64,000 nt of DNA from Pempheris klunzingeri (GCF_042242105.1 NC_092022.1:10474001-10538000); one strand, 5' to 3'; shown: positions 12,761-26,920, counted from the stretch's first letter. Notes: a model not told the origin generated them from the letters alone. Translations and numbers: made by a program.

Positions 12761-15700
12761 GAACGCAAAGCTTCAGGTGAAAAGAAACAATGTAGCAAAC
12801 CAGCGTTTCATCCGTCCGTCTGGAACGTTCCATCCACGCTTCTGTCTGTGGACGTTCCACGAAGCAGGAGCTCATTTAAAGATTAGGCTGCTTTTACATC
12901 AGCTAGCATGACGTGCTACTTACGAGTTATCAACCCGGAGGGCCTACGTACGCTCAGTTAGTGTTCTTAAACTAATGCGTTACAATACAGCAGACAATAG
13001 ATGTTACTTTTATAAAGGTAAAAAAATAAGATACGCTTCTGTTTTTGTCTCTTTTCTAGAGGTGTTCATTCAACTTTATGGCCACCCTGGAGGATGCAGT
13101 TAGTGGCACTGTTGACTTGTATTGATGGCATCATAATGAGGAGTGCTTGCAATGATTTGTCTCCCCGATTTGTATCAAATCAAACAAACACATCTCTGGA
13201 TAATCCAGTAGGGCTCAATGACAGTGTAAACTACACCCTGCAAAAATGTTGAATCAACAAAACCTGAACATTATTAAATGAGGCTGTATTACAGATTATA
13301 TTAGTTTTAGTCCCTAATAAATGAGTTTAGTTTACAGAATCGCATTAAATGAAAGGTAGCTGAACAGTGCAAGCAACTAAATCCCTTTCAAGGCTCAAAC
13401 AATGATCAAATCCTAGTCCATTCAATGGATGACTTTGTTTTTGGTAAACCCTGGGCTTTATGTACTCAGCAGGTCAACAAACAGGCTAGGGCTTAAGTTC
13501 AGGTGGGCCTGGTCTAAATTGGGTCTTACAATAGAGACAAGTGTTTCCTTGGCCCAGCAAATCCAGCGCGCCTTTCCTCTTGCATTTTAATAAGCTCCAA
13601 ACCAACCCAGGGCCCCAGGAACCCCAACCAGCCGAGGCCAGGATCCCAGCCCAAATATATCCCTCCACAAGCCACCTTTTATACTACTACTGGCTATGTT
13701 TGTTTTAAAGTCCAAGGTAAATGTGGGAAGAACTTTTTTTTTTTTTTATTGTTTTATTGTTCTTTTATTCTTTCATTTTACTTGTGTGTGTGTGTTGTAC
13801 GGTGGCCCTTTGCCACGGGGAGAGGGAACGGTAAACTGCTGGATCAGAGTGTGCAAATGAACATGTTTCACTCTCTCTGAATGCTGGACAGGCATTGAAA
13901 AAGAGATTGTTTACATTCAAATGCTGGCCACCCGCTGCTTGCTTTTTCTTCCCTCCTGTTTTCCAATCACTGAAGAGACATGACCCATTTAAATGGTTGT
14001 TTACTTGCATTAGAAGAAGAGCCAAAGCACTTCTCAATGAACTCTTGTCTACAATTCAATTAGAGTGGCCTTCCCAGTTTTCCACATTATACAATGCTCT
14101 CTTCAGCCTAGCTGCAACACAGGCACAAGTACGAAGACCAAAGAGCAGCAGCAGCAGCAGCAATGACATCTGCACCCACAAGTCACATTAAGTCTTTGGG
14201 ATATTGATCTTTAAATTGATCCTCAGATACTTTACTCCATAAAAGAAGGGCCTGACTCTTGACCTGAAATTATCGCACTGGCATGCAATTGCTTAAAAGT
14301 TGCAAAAGTAGTGAAGAATCAGCTGTAAGACATTGTTTAAAGGCAGGTTCTGTAACTTTTTTTAGTTGCGCTTTTTCTTATATTGGTTGAAATTCTCATA
14401 ACCGTCCATTAGCAATCAATATATTAAATAGTTAGCCACAAACACCAGATTTTTTTTCTTTTCTGGCCGTCACAGGACCGTATAAACTCGTCCAGTCATT
14501 CCATTATGACTGATTTTAAATGATTGGATGACCGACTTGCCTGCCTATCTACGTACGTATCTGCCTACCTGACTGGAGTCTTCCACAAGGCTAAAGCTAG
14601 TGAGCTAGACACACAAGAATGACAGAGATAAATTCAAGATAAGGCTCAGTGACAGGCTGGCGTGATCTACCTACACCCACTGAGCCGAAGAAGAGAAAGC
14701 CTCTGCTGACCGTGTCAGACTGTCGTTTAATGAAATAACAGCACAAAACACACCCTCTGAGCCAAGTGAGTAGTTGCTATGAGCTAAAGGTAGTGTTATG
14801 TTTTGCTTGTGTTGGTGTGACTGGTTTTTTCATTTGTTAGACTGAAATCTAAGAGAGGTGGTCAGTCAGTGATTGTGTACAGAACAATCGAGGGACAAGC
14901 GCGCCCCCCCCCATAGTAACGTCATTCAGCACTTGTTCATGTGTTGTGGGGGGATGACTCTCAAGGAAACCTTGAAGGGAGGGGGTGGGACATTTGTAGT
15001 CGGATACTTTCAGAATCGAGCTACTCTTGCTAGTTTCTCCAACATTTCAGCCTCTGCCGTTAACTGTAGGAAGTAAGTGCCCCATCACATCTGTGGTCTA
15101 TTGTAAAGGAGCCGGTGAAGTAAAGCACAGCAGCTTTTATTGTCAGGTTTCTGCATTCTTGAAACTGGTTCTGCCTCAAGAGCTGTGGTCCAGCAGTGTC
15201 TCCCTCAAACACAACGCAATGTCTTTAAGCCAGACTTTTTATTACTGCTTTTCCTGTTGCCCTCTGACTAAACAACCATATAATAAGAAATGGCTGGAGT
15301 CTTTCCCCCTCTTTTTTTTTTTTTTTCTCTCCTATTTTTAGAGATGGTGGGAATAGTGGCTGGCCTGGGATCTACGTTTGTGCTGCTCATACTGCTTTTT
15401 ATCTTTATTAGCTTTTGAGAAATCAAGCATGTTGTATGACAGTCATAATGCCATCTAAACAAATCACTTGTTTTGATTGAATCTTTCAGCTTTCCTTTCA
15501 TCTGTACTTTTATCAATTCACCAAATATGGTTAATTATGATGGCATACACACATCAGAAGAAAAAGTCCCAAGTTCTCTCTGTCTGCATGTCAGGCCTTT
15601 TCTGTTGTAACTGCTTGATAAGTGGGTGAAATTGGCGACATCACGTTATCACAAATTCTAAGATTGACTCCTCTTTATCACGAAAAGCTGGAGAAGTAAT

Positions 15701-17549
15701 GCGTGAAATTGAGGACAACTAATCAAATAATGTTTGAATGTTTTTTTAATGTTGTTTGTGCGCCCTTGTCCCAAATGAGTGTGTCAGCAAAAGGAGCACA
15801 TAATAACATGTTTACCAGTTACTCCTGCAGAGCTCTAAACACTTTATGGAAATTAGCATTTAACTGCATAGAAACAGATGATGAAAACATTAGGATCAAG
15901 GTAGCATTTGCTGTTCTGCCCAGACATGGTTTAATTACTTATGAATGTAGATTTTGTATAGCTCCTGCATCATTTCCTTTGTACATCTACAGTTGCCTTT
16001 ATAATGAGGAGCAAAAGTAGTCATAACTATTTTTAGTTGATCACTTAATGTGTTTAGTGTCTACGATCTTGTAGACACTGAAATTATAATTATAATCATG
16101 CAATTTGAATTTGTGCCAAATGATTACACTTGCGCAGTCAGATCATGTGTTTTTTTTACTTTAAGTGTTCACAGTGGGGTTACACAGACAATTTAAGAGA
16201 ATTAAGTCAAGATTTATCCACTGTTGGATAATGTAGTATGCTGTCTCCACTGTGGGTAAGAAAATCATCATGAAGGCACAGTCAAAAAAATACAGGATGT
16301 GTCTGATGTGCTCTTCAAATTGTTAGATTTAAACATTTACGCGGGCACCTTCTTGTTTGTGCATGCTGTCACTGTTAAGCCTATAATTAAGCAATACTGT
16401 ATGGATAACACCTATCAAGCTGTACGTAGTGTGATGTTACAGTATTGTGATACAATACATTTTCAGGGAAACTGAGAAACTGTTGATGGATCAAATAACC
16501 AGACAGGAATTGTGGTTTATCCAACAAGAATACCTGACAAATCCAAGTACTTAATCCTGTTGATGCAAAAAATATTTCCATAGGTTAGTCATGCTCATTG
16601 ATATTGCCAACAATTATCCAGTATAACCAGGGAACATGAAGTGATAGTTAACATGGTATAAAAAGTGTGGCAACATTTATGTTGTCTCCTGGTATATACT
16701 GTCATATTGCCAAATCCTCATTAGCCAGGTGTTTAGAAAGACACTCTGGTCAGTAATTAAAGGTTAAACTGTTGCCCTTTTAATCTGACATTGTAACTCG
16801 GCCAATCTATTCTCTGTAAATAGTCCAATCCATTATACATAATCTCTCCAATCTAGCAAATACGTTTATGACTGAGTGGCAGAAACTTGTTCGTCTTGTC
16901 TTTCTTGGTTGACTTGACATTAAAGTGAATTGGTTGGGAGGGAAAATGAGACCTTACAGTCTGGATTTGTCTGATTGCGGCAGACTTTAGATCAATTTTA
17001 GATGGTAGTGGGTAAATATGTCCCAGTGAATGGTGCATTTTCCGTCTTTATTAAGCCTCTCGGAAACGAGGCCATGGTCAGCAGATACATGTTTTCCTGC
17101 TGTTGTGTAATGATGATGTCAATCATTGTGATGTCAATCAGTATTTAGATTTACGCCTCAGATTTCTTAGGTCATGGGATACTGTCTTAATTTTTCTACA
17201 CTAAGCAATAAGCATCACATGAGAACAAAACCACTTTTGAAGTTGTTTGATAGCTCAATATCAGTTGCTGTCCACTGATTACCAGGTGAATAGAGTTAAA
17301 ACTTATTTGATTAGATTTTCCATTAAATGTAAACATGTACTGTTACATTTCCAGCAAATGCGGTATAACATTATAGTACAGCACATGTACCATGTAGTCG
17401 CCATTAAAGGGCATCATATGGCTGGACGTACAGTGTGCCGTCCCTGCAATGTGTAGCTTGCTGCTGTTTTGTAGGGTCTAATGGCTAATTAGATTACTTG
17501 ATAATTAACTTGTTTGTCTTGTCTGTTTTCATCTCCTCTGATTTTCCAG
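12761..17549 (+). other. Probable long 5'UTR intron of spsb1
   Basis: No coding exon was recognised. The region holds a T-run at 13735-13748, a short (AGC) repeat at about 14149-14162 and AT-rich DNA. If the first exon lies near 12.4 kb, this is intron 1 and ends at the acceptor tttccag at 17543-17549. Confidence 0.4.
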
Positions 17550-17750
17550 GTAGGCTTCAAACAACACCTGGTCTGACCTTGGCTGCCTGCATCTAGTGAC
17601 ACAGGACAACCCTACTTCTTGGTTTGCAGGAGCACAGTGGAGGAGAGGGTCAGAGACTGATTACTCCCCCCATTTGTCTTTGAGGAGGGGGGGGAGTAGG
17701 AGGAGGAGGAGGAGGAGGAAGAAGAAGGAGCCGCTATAACCACCCAGAGC
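17550..17750 (+). other. spsb1: 5'UTR part of the spsb1 first coding exon, with an (AGG)n purine tract
   Basis: A pyrimidine-rich tract ending in CAG at 17547-17549 marks the likely acceptor. The 200 bases before the ATG hold a G-run and an AGG/AAG purine tract at about 17696-17730. No in-frame upstream ATG extends the protein. Confidence 0.6.
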
Positions 17751-20511
17751 ATGGGGCAAAAAGTCCCAGGTGGCATTAAAACCATTGATATGCGGGATCC
17801 GGCGTTCAGCCCCCTGAAGCTGGAGCTACAGGCCCTGAGTCACACCAAGCCGTCTCGGCTTGATCTGCTGCTGGACATGCCACCTGCCAGCGTGGACGTG
17901 CAGGTCCAGCACTCGTGGAACAACGACGACCGCTCCCTCAACATCTTCGTCAAGGACGACAACAAGCTGGTGTTTCATAGGCACCCTGTGGCGCAGAGCA
18001 CGGACGCCATCCGGGGCCGTGTTGGCTATACAAGGGGACTGCATGTGTGGGAGATCAGCTGGGCGATGCGTCAGAGGGGCACGCACGCTGTGGTCGGAGT
18101 GGCCACAAGCGACGCCCCACTACACTCGGTGGGCTACACAGCTTTGGTAGGAAGCAACGCTGAGTCCTGGGGCTGGGACCTGTGCAGGAGTAAACTCTAC
18201 CATGACGGCAAGAACCATCCAGGAAAAAGCTACCCGGCCTTCCTCGAGCCAGACGACGCCTTCATAATACCAGACTCGCTCTTAGTAGTCTTGGACATGG
18301 ATGAGGGGACTCTGGGTTACATAGTGGATGGACATTATCTAGGGGTGGCGTTCAGAGGACTTAAGGGCAGGAAGCTGTACCCAGTGGTGAGCGCCGTGTG
18401 GGGACACTGTGAAATACGAATCCGGTACATAAATGGACTTGATCGTAAGTGCATTAAAATACTTCTGTTACTCTTTTCTCTCATAAGCGACAGTGTTTTG
18501 CAGTCGGTGATGATATCTTGTGTACTACTCTTACAAAACCAGTGGCAGCATTTATTGATGCAATAAACAGTTCACAGTTCAGGGTCTGTGACACTGTCTG
18601 AGAAGGATACATTACTGCAGACAGGGTTACCGTAGAGCAGCATTACTGTCTCTGAATGACATCAGCATGGCTGTCTCTCCGGCCATTATGTAAAGCAGTA
18701 CATATGATAAGAGAACAGTATCTGTATTCTTGACTTCCATTCTGGATTAAATATTAATGAATATTTATCTGTATCCCTTAATCAGTATTCCTCATGAGAT
18801 TGATGTCCCTGTGTCCTGATCTTTGTCAGGAGTTAACAGAAAAGATATGATCTCCTTGTGACCTGCCCTAGTGTTTGTCATTAACTGTTCTTTGCCTTTG
18901 TTTTAAAACTAGGCCGTTAAAAACATCCAATGGTCCTTTTTTTTTTTTTTTTTAAATGTGCAAAAACAACAAGCTGCTAGTTTTTCTTTCCCCAGACAAA
19001 TGGAAAATGGATTTCAACTGGGCTAATGCCAATTACTCCATGGTGAAAGGGTCACAAGCTTTAAATGAGGAAACATAGGTGCTTATCAAAACATGTTGTA
19101 CTAGCCACATGTCCCAAGTGCTCTGTGCTCATTACATTTTTATGTTCAGCTCAGATCCCTCGACCTAGTTTAGGCCTGTGGAAAAGCTCTACAGATGCAG
19201 TGATATGCATAAAAGCCATTTTCAATTACTGTTGGATATCGAGAGGGGAAATCCCATATCTTATACGGTGATATTAAAAACAGTTTGTCTCGCATTATGC
19301 AGTTAAGTTTGTGGCTGCTTGAATGCAGTATGCAGTGTTGGCACTGCTGCTAAAGAATATGGCTGCAATATGCTATTTTTAAAATGCTTTTTCTGGTTCA
19401 GTTTTATACCTAAGAAGTCCAAACTAATAGTAAGTACTCAAAGGTCTGGATGTTGAACATTAATCATTTTTGAAGGCAAAACAAAAATTAACCAAAGTGC
19501 CAAACTGTGGCACCAAATGTTTTGTCACATTATCAGTCTTGCTTGTGAATTCTTGGATCAGATATTTCCACAGTTAAATCATTAATTTTGTTCAATGTAG
19601 TAAGTGCATTTTTCAGTTATTGTATTGCTGCCTAAAATTGAAGACCCGTATTTAAGATTGTTGGCTTATTTTGTTTAAAGGGGGTTTTTGCTGTAGACAC
19701 TGAAACTCTGCAATCGTATTGGCACTGCAGTTGAAATTTGAAGATACTCGACCCTAAATGTCCTTAATGTTTCCTTTTTTTTTTTCTGACAAGTAGTTGG
19801 AAACCAAAAATAACTTTACAAATGATCAATAGATTACCTACATTTCTTTGGCAAATAATGGTTTAGGCACTACCAGAAAACAATTTAATCTATATACACT
19901 GCTAATGTAGGAGGGAGGGATCCACTGCTGCTCGCAGATGTGTAAATACCACCTCTGGGAATGTTCGTCCAATTCATTACTTCAGAGTGGATTTCCCATC
20001 AGTGTAAACCTCCTTGAATATCCTGCATATGTTGAGCTGAACATTTATTCACAAGTCTTTCCCTATGTTTCAAGTACAATAGTTCAAAAAAGTAAATTTT
20101 AAAAAATGGCAACATGGATCGATAGCCCACAAAACTCATGTTCTCCAAAGCAAGAGAAGATAAAGGTTATAATACTGTTTATACAGCTTACTGCCCCTCT
20201 GTGTTTGCTTTGCTTTATGTTGGTGTTCGGCCCTTTTTTAATGGAGATGACACATTATACATGGCGCACCTCAGATTTGAGTTAAAACATGACATTTACA
20301 CACTCCTGAAATGAGATTCTGCCACTGCTAAACGCATAAAACACACTCCTCCTCACCCCTCTTTCTCTCTTGTCTCCCCTCAGCTGAACCCCTCTCTCTG
20401 ATGGACCTGTGTAGGCGTTCGGTGAGGGTGGCGTTAGGAAGAGACCGACTGAGTGAAATCCATAGACTGCCCCTGCCGGCCTCTCTCAAGAACTACCTGC
20501 TCTACCAATGA
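17751..20511 (+). CDS. spsb1: SPRY domain- and SOCS box-containing protein 1
   Basis: Substrate-recognition subunit of an Elongin B/C-Cullin-5 ubiquitin ligase; the SPRY domain of the family binds short Asp/Glu-Ile/Leu-Asn-Asn-Asn motifs, for example in inducible NO synthase and Par-4. Coding exons are 17751-18444 and 20384-20511, joined in phase 1 at Asp-Pro of GLDPEPL. They give 273 residues, the length I recall for human SPSB1. The N-terminus [17 protein letters not shown] is SPSB1-like. The B30.2/SPRY domain spans roughly residues 33-231 and contains [34 protein letters not shown] and [11 protein letters not shown]. The SOCS box fills exon 2, with an Elongin-binding [10 protein letters not shown] segment and a Cul5-box [15 protein letters not shown]4 is the closest alternative, but the N-terminus, the [16 protein letters not shown] segment and the following slc25a33 gene favour SPSB1. 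The 1.9 kb intron holds no other gene. Confidence 0.95.
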
Positions 20512-23406
20512 CGGCGCCGACAGGCACGACGCACTCGGCACACCTTTTGTCTCTTTCTCGTGTTTCTCTGGGATCCATCTTGGGTTAAACCCGTTTGACA
20601 ACATTGCTCGAGCCTCCAGGACTGACTCAGCTTTCAACAAGTATGCTTCTGTGTCAGTGGCTGGACTCCTTTTTGAGTTTCTTATCCTGTTTTTATGACT
20701 CTTTGCAATTGTACTCTCTAACTTTATAAAATCAGGAATCACTGAGCACTATGCACATGCTGATCCAGACGATGCCCTGACAGTCACCGCGTCGGTGTAC
20801 CTCTTCCAGTTTGTAAGGTAATGCGGCACATGTGTCGGTATCTCTGCTGTGGCCTCCAGACTTGATTATGAATTTCTATCTGGTTGCCTTTTTTTAAATT
20901 AAAATGTCATTAGTTGTGCTCTAACAAAAGTGGTGCGCTGATTGTATCAGACCACAAGGTGGCAGCACAGACAAACCTGTACATCCTCTTAAATTGAGAT
21001 TTATAACATGAAATCCTAGTTGCTTTTAAAAATGATGGTTTTTAAATGGGTAATAGATAGAAATTGTGGTTCAGACAACACAGAAGGGAGATGCCGACCA
21101 CTCCGTAGTGAGTCTGTAGTGCAGTGTGGATGAATGCACTGTGAGGCAGCTGAAGAGCAGCTCTGACCACTAGCTGCACTATCAGGTTTCTCTGTGGTGT
21201 GGAAGTGTGCCCCATTGCTTACCTTCAAGGCATCTGACAGGAACATCATCAGCAGAAATTTTAATGGAAGGATAATGTCACTGTGATTATTTGTAGCATG
21301 CATCTGCAGGAAGATTTTCTCAATACAATCACATCTTTTTTTAAACTCCTCTGTTACTCCTGCTTTTCGTAGTGCCGTAGTTTTCAACCACATGCTGTCG
21401 GGGCCCAAGAGTGGTGTTTTCCTCTTCTTTTTTTTTTTTTATTATTGTTATTCAACCAGTGTCTCCATCAGCTGATTCCACTGGTTTGCACATATTCTGC
21501 CAGAGAATGGAAACTAACCAATGAAATGGCCACTGATGTGGTTCTTTGGAACGAAAACCTGCTACTCTTGGGTCTCACTGGCACATAGCTGGGAACCATT
21601 GATGTAGTGTTTGTGTTTTATGACATATAAAGGGGAAGGAAGGGGGTTTGGGAAAACAGACTTTTGTTGGTGAACGGTGTTGATCCTGAATCGGCAAACT
21701 TCAGATTAAAGGCTCCGTAATGACAGAAAAAAAGACAATCCACAAAGTGCTGCACAAATGTAATAAAAGAAGGCCAGATTGCCAACGTGTTGTCAAATGC
21801 CATATCATAGACCTGTTGACTTTAGTATTTTTAAATGTGCAGACGTGGTCCTTATTCAGCAGTCTGCTGATGTGGACACACTGTGCCACACCTTACTTTT
21901 CCTTGCTTGCAGCTTCCCTTTCATTTGTATTCCTTGTTGTAGATTTGTTTGTAAGTATCTATTAAAGTTTATTTCAAAGTATTTACTGTGTGTTGTGCGT
22001 TGTACAGGAATCTACTGTGAAAATCTAGTTAAAAGGGCACACTGAAAAATAAGTTGAATTGTTTAAATGGTTGTTTCCCTTCCCTACAAGGGGTGAATGT
22101 GAACCAACAGGCTTGTACTAAATATAATAGTCATTAGCTGGTAGGAGTGTTCGGAGCACTATAATGTTATGGCCACCCACACTAGTGTTTTCATGTATAT
22201 TGCTTGATTAGATCTGTGCCAGGATGGTGCGGGTAAGTGGACATATTGTGCTTCAGTGACCTCTCACACACCCATACACCTGCACAGATGAGTTTCTCAT
22301 GTCAATGTGCTTTACATATGTAAAGCACTTTGGCATGCTTTGAAGGCACCATATTAAAGATGCGCAGGATGAGATAAACAGGATTTTAATGGAGAAAAAT
22401 CATATGGAATAAAATGTATTGATGTGCTAAATAATGCAGTTGCAGCACGGAGCAAGATATGACCAAATGGTCCCAAATGTAATTAATAAAATGCAGTGAC
22501 TTACACAAAGTCTAAAGCCCTGATTTTAAAACGGCAGAGTTGGAGACCTGAAGTTTTTGGGAAATCTTTGTTAGATATTTGGTGCATAAAAACTGAAAGC
22601 TGCTTCTCCATGTTTTTTTTTTTTTACTCTGGGGACAGAAAGCAGACCTGCCTCAGAAAATCTGAGGGATCAGGACGGATGATAGCAGAGCAGCAGCTCA
22701 ATAGTATTATTTTAAAGTGTCACTCAGGAGTTCAGTGTAGAGATCTGAGAACTGGACTAATATGATCCTCTTGCAGACACCAACTACTTTAAGTTTTACT
22801 ACATACAGAAGCCAACACAAAAGATTAGTGAATTTGAGCAGAAACACATGCATAGTATTTACCATGCAAAAGTCTTCAAGTCACTCTTTAAATTTGTAGC
22901 TAAAGTGCGTTGTCTGAGCTGAGCGAGACTGTAGTCACACCACACAGAGCCAGAGGAGAACATTTCTTTTCAGAAACGGAATCCTTTCATTCCTTTCGTA
23001 AGTACATGACCCTAGTTAAAAGCTTCCCTCCCTTTTGAATGTCTGTGAGATCTGAAGCCACATTTTTCAAGCTGCAGGGAAACGTTTTGCGCCCTCAAAC
23101 TGGTCTGGGAACATTAAATGTTGTTTAATATGGAAGTGGGTGATGTGACTCTACACATAGTATATTGCAGAGCCTGTACAACCACTTGTATTTAGACCTG
23201 TTTGTCTAAAATGTGTAAAAGTGCCTCATTGGACACCCTGTACCACACCATGTTTCCATCCTCATGCCCCCTGCTACTATTTTATTTGTGATTTTTATGC
23301 ATACTATCTATTTTTTATTATCTTGTCTCATGCATGAAGGAAACACAAGACAGCAGGTCATGAATATGATACAGTTTAAAAATCAAATGCCACAAACTAT
23401 CACTTA
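20512..23406 (+). other. spsb1 3'UTR and downstream non-coding DNA
   Basis: No coding exon recognised. Candidate poly(A) signals of the AATAAA type occur in the last part (for example near 22479), but I cannot choose the one used by spsb1. A perfect 22-base palindrome lies at 22307-22328. Confidence 0.4.
22307..22328. repeat. Perfect 22-base palindrome
   Basis: GTGCTTTACATATGTAAAGC plus AC equals its own reverse complement, with no spacer. It could extrude as a small cruciform or serve as a dimeric protein-binding site. No repeat was seen around it. Confidence 0.8.
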
Positions 23407-24421
23407 CAGTGGGGCAAAAAATATTTAGTCAGCCACCAATTGTGCAGGTTCTCCCACTTAAAAAGATGAGAGGCCTGTAATTTTCATCATAGGTACACTT
23501 CAACTATGAGAGACAGAATGGGGGGAAAAAAAAAGATCCAGAAAATCACATTGTCTGATTTTTAAAGAATTTATTTGCAAATTATGGTGGAAAATAAATA
23601 TTTGGCATGACATTCTTCCAATCCTCTTCTGGATCATCCAAATGCTCTCTAGCAAACTTCAGACGGGCCTGGACATGTACTGGCTTAAGCAGGTTGACAC
23701 GTCTGGCACTGCAGGATTTGAGTCCCTGGCGGCGTAGTGTGTTACTGATGGTAGCCTTTGTTACTTTGGTCCCAGCTCTCTGCAGGTCATTCACTAGGTC
23801 CCCCCGTGTGGTTCTGGGATTTTTGCTCACCGTTCTTGTGATCATTTTGACCCCACGGGGTGAGATCTTGCGTGGAGCCCCAGATCGAGGGAGATTATCA
23901 GTGGTCTTGTATATCTTCCATTTTCTAATAATTGCTCCCACAGTTGATTTCTTCACACCAAGCTGCTTACCTATTGCAGATTCAGTCTTCCCAGCCTAGT
24001 GCAGGTCTACAATTTTGATTCTGGTGTCCTTTGACAGCTCTTTGGTCTTGGCCATAGTGGAGTTTGGAGTGTGACTGTTTGAGGTTGTGGACAGGTGTCT
24101 TTTATACTGATAATAAGTTCAAACAGGTGCCATTAATACAGGTAACGAGTGGAGGACAGAGGAGCCTCTTAAAGAAGGAGTTACAGGTCTGTGAGAGCCA
24201 GAAATCTTGCTTGTTTGTAGGTGACCAAATACTTATTTTACCGGGGAATTTACCAATTAATTCATTAAAAATCCTACAATGTGATTTCCTGGATTCTTTC
24301 CCCCCATTCTGTCTCTCATAGTTGAAGTGTACCTATGATGAAAATTACAGGCCTCTCTCATCTTTTTAAGTGGGAGAACTTGCACAATTGGTGGCTGACT
24401 AAATACTTTTTTGCCCCACTG
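23407..24421 (-). mobile_element. Tc1/mariner-family DNA transposon, internally deleted copy A
   Basis: A 1015-bp element flanked by TA on both sides. Its ends are inverted repeats beginning CAGTGGGGCAAAAAA, and the inverted similarity runs about 200 bases inward. On the minus strand it encodes the N-terminal DNA-binding part of a Tc1 transposase: MAKTKELSKDTRIKIVDL near 24055, then [18 protein letters not shown] and a second helix-turn-helix with [20 protein letters not shown]. An in-frame stop follows VDLH. The protein breaks off after [11 protein letters not shown], so the DDE catalytic region is missing. It cannot make active transposase itself but keeps both ends, so it could be mobilised by a partner if one exists. 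Confidence 0.93.
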
Positions 24422-26920
24422 TATGTTAAATTGCAAAGATAGTAAAAAAAAGTTTTTCAAGGTTAGCTCAATTCTGTATTGAAAAATGCATGAATTTAAT
24501 TCACTGAGTACTGGTACTTCAAAAACACATTATAATGTAAATGTCTTTAAATGTACTGAAGGGGGCAGGAGGTGGAGCGAAGGGCACTGGAGGATACAAG
24601 CCTCTTTTACTGCTGCATCTGTTGTCTCCATCTACTGTGACAGTTTCACTGACATAGAAACTGAGACACTTTAATCCCTGTAATGGTTTAGCTTTTTACA
24701 TGAGGCACAGGATTAGATAAATATATTTGCGCACGTACTCACATGCAGCAGCAGCTGAATCAAAGAGTCCCAGAGAGCTTAGTGAAATGACAGAATCCCC
24801 ATGGGACTGAAGTTGCACCTGCAGTTTAACAAGGCCAACAGTTCAAAAACAAAACTATAAAGACAAAAAAGAAAAAGATGTGAAACAAGGTGATAAGAGA
24901 AATAAGATTAAACAGGTGGAGAGAAGGAGATAAAAAAAACAAAACGATTTCTGAATGTCTCTTCCTTACACAGGAGGCTGTTCTATAGCTGTATGTTTCA
25001 TATTTGGTCACTTGGTGTCAGCATTTCCAGCCAGTGCACAAGCATGAGGACCAGTCAAGGTCATCCTGCCTCATTGTTTAGCACAACCTGAATCCCAACA
25101 TGACTGACAGTCAGTGGTGGAAGACACATTCACATTCTTTACTTTAGTAAAAGTACCAAAACGACACTACGCACTATAGAAATACTCCATTAGAGGTCCG
25201 GCATTCATAATCATTCATAATCCTGCCTGAGAAAAAGTAAATATGTATGATCAGAAAAATGTACTGAAAGGAACCATATTATGCAAAATCCACTTTTTAG
25301 TGTCTTTTTAACATAAATGTGTGTCTACAGGCCGCCAAACTATGAGAAAAGTATTTGTTTGTTCTATTTCCTTATATGGCATCATTAGATTATTAATACT
25401 GACGCATCAGTGTGACAGCAGCTGTCAAAGTGGCAGAAGTTAGTCGGTCATGACATGTTTAATCAGGGCTGGAAAGAAGAAAAAACACAGTTCTGCTACG
25501 CAAATTTGTTTCTTGTTTTTCTAGACTTTGAACTGAATCTTTGTTGATTTTGGAAAGTGCTGGATAATGTTACCTCTCTGGGACTTAAACTATTTATTTA
25601 ATTGAAATCAAACAAAAGCTTAGAGGGGAAATAATTACTGACAAGGACACTACTTTATTGTAGGATCTCACAAGCCAAAAAGGCAAAATGGTTGTTAACC
25701 ACTGGTTTAGTCTTTAACATTATATAATATTTTCTAAACCCACCTGTGTGTTTTTATGGAGGATCTGAAAGCTGAAACGTAACCTGTAACTAGAGCCGTC
25801 ACATACATGTAGTGGAGTTAAACAGTGGAATATTTTCCTCTAAAGTGTAGTAGAACTTAAACATGGAAATACTCAAGTTAAGTAAAAGTATCTCATAATT
25901 GTACTTAGGTGGAGCAGTTGAGTAGATTTACTCAGTAAAATTACTTGATCCACCTCAGAGGCCAGTTCATTTGCAGAAGGTTCAATTGGACCATTCATGT
26001 GGCAGGACTCATGCAAACCCTGTTATACTATATGTGAAATACATTGGATTATTCAATCTATCTATTAAAACAGTGATGCAATTAACAAAGCTTTAAATTC
26101 AAATTCATTCAAACTAAATAACTTCAAATCTTTGTCAAAGAGCAAAGTAGACTGAACTGCAGCTATTGTTGTTGTTCAGTTGTTGTCAGTATATAGAGTC
26201 AAAAATATTAGGACTTTAATCACAGCAAAAAGCAAGTGCAGCTGGTTCAACGAGCCTATTTTGACACAGTGGCCCGGATGTTATTGTACAGACACACAGA
26301 TAAACAAGGTGCTGTGAAGGTGACTGCGTGACTGCAAGTGTAGGTTTAGTGCTGAGATACCCTCAGGGTGACAACAGGGGTTACATTCCACCTTTTATGG
26401 CACAGCCTTCATTGGTGGAGAGCACATACCATAACATCACGTGTCCTCTGTGGCACAGTTTAGTTACTCCTCTCCAATTAAAATCAAGGTCGTTGCTGAA
26501 CGGAGATCTTCCTGCAGAAAAGATGAGGGTGTTATCTTGATTTTTTTTTTTAGCTCCCTGTGTCTATTTCTTATCAGACTAGAGAAGTCTAGTTAAAGGT
26601 GGACAAATAGTTTGATGGAAAGACGCCATGACAGCAAGAGATAATAGATATTATATGATTAGTTTGAGATAAACATGCAGATCAAAGTTTACTGTTGTGG
26701 CGTTAGGGTTAATCATAACTGTGAGACATCAACAAGCCTGTCAGTTATTTAATTGTCATGTGCACAACAGTTGCAGTGAAACACACTCCCTCCAACATAA
26801 AACATAATCATGAAAAGAAAACCACACAAGTTAAGTAAAAAAAAAAAAAAGAAAAAACAGGCCTTGAAAAAAAAAGTTTTTATTTTTGTTTTACTTTTTA
26901 TTCTTGAAATTCTTGAAATC
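24422..26920. other. Intergenic DNA between the Tc1 copy and the tandem duplication
   Basis: No gene recognised. It contains the probable non-autonomous DNA transposon listed separately at 25112-25958. The remaining sequence is AT-rich with poly-A runs (for example 26840-26854). Confidence 0.45.
25112..25958. mobile_element. Probable non-autonomous DNA transposon (CAGTGGTGGAA-type ends)
   Basis: The left end reads CAGTGGTGGAAGACAC and passes into TTTACTTTAGTAAAAGTACC. The right end, read backwards, starts CTGAGGTGGATCAAGTAA and passes into ACTTAAGTA-type repeats. Ends of this style, with AGTAAAAGTA and its inverse just inside, are common in fish hAT-like non-autonomous elements. The arms are diverged, there is no transposase, and a target duplication could not be confirmed. 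Confidence 0.5.

Noticed and set aside
17751-18566. A 271-residue single-exon version of the spsb1 protein that reads past 18444
   Set aside because: The sequence after GLD loses SPSB similarity, a GTAAGT donor sits exactly there, and the missing SOCS box is found at 20384-20511 in the right phase.
17751-20511. Calling this gene spsb4
   Set aside because: The N-terminus, the SOCS-box segment and the slc25a33 neighbour all favour spsb1.
1-22000. A miR-34a precursor, looked for because I recall it lies near SPSB1 in human
   Set aside because: Neither the mature sequence nor its reverse complement was seen in the window.
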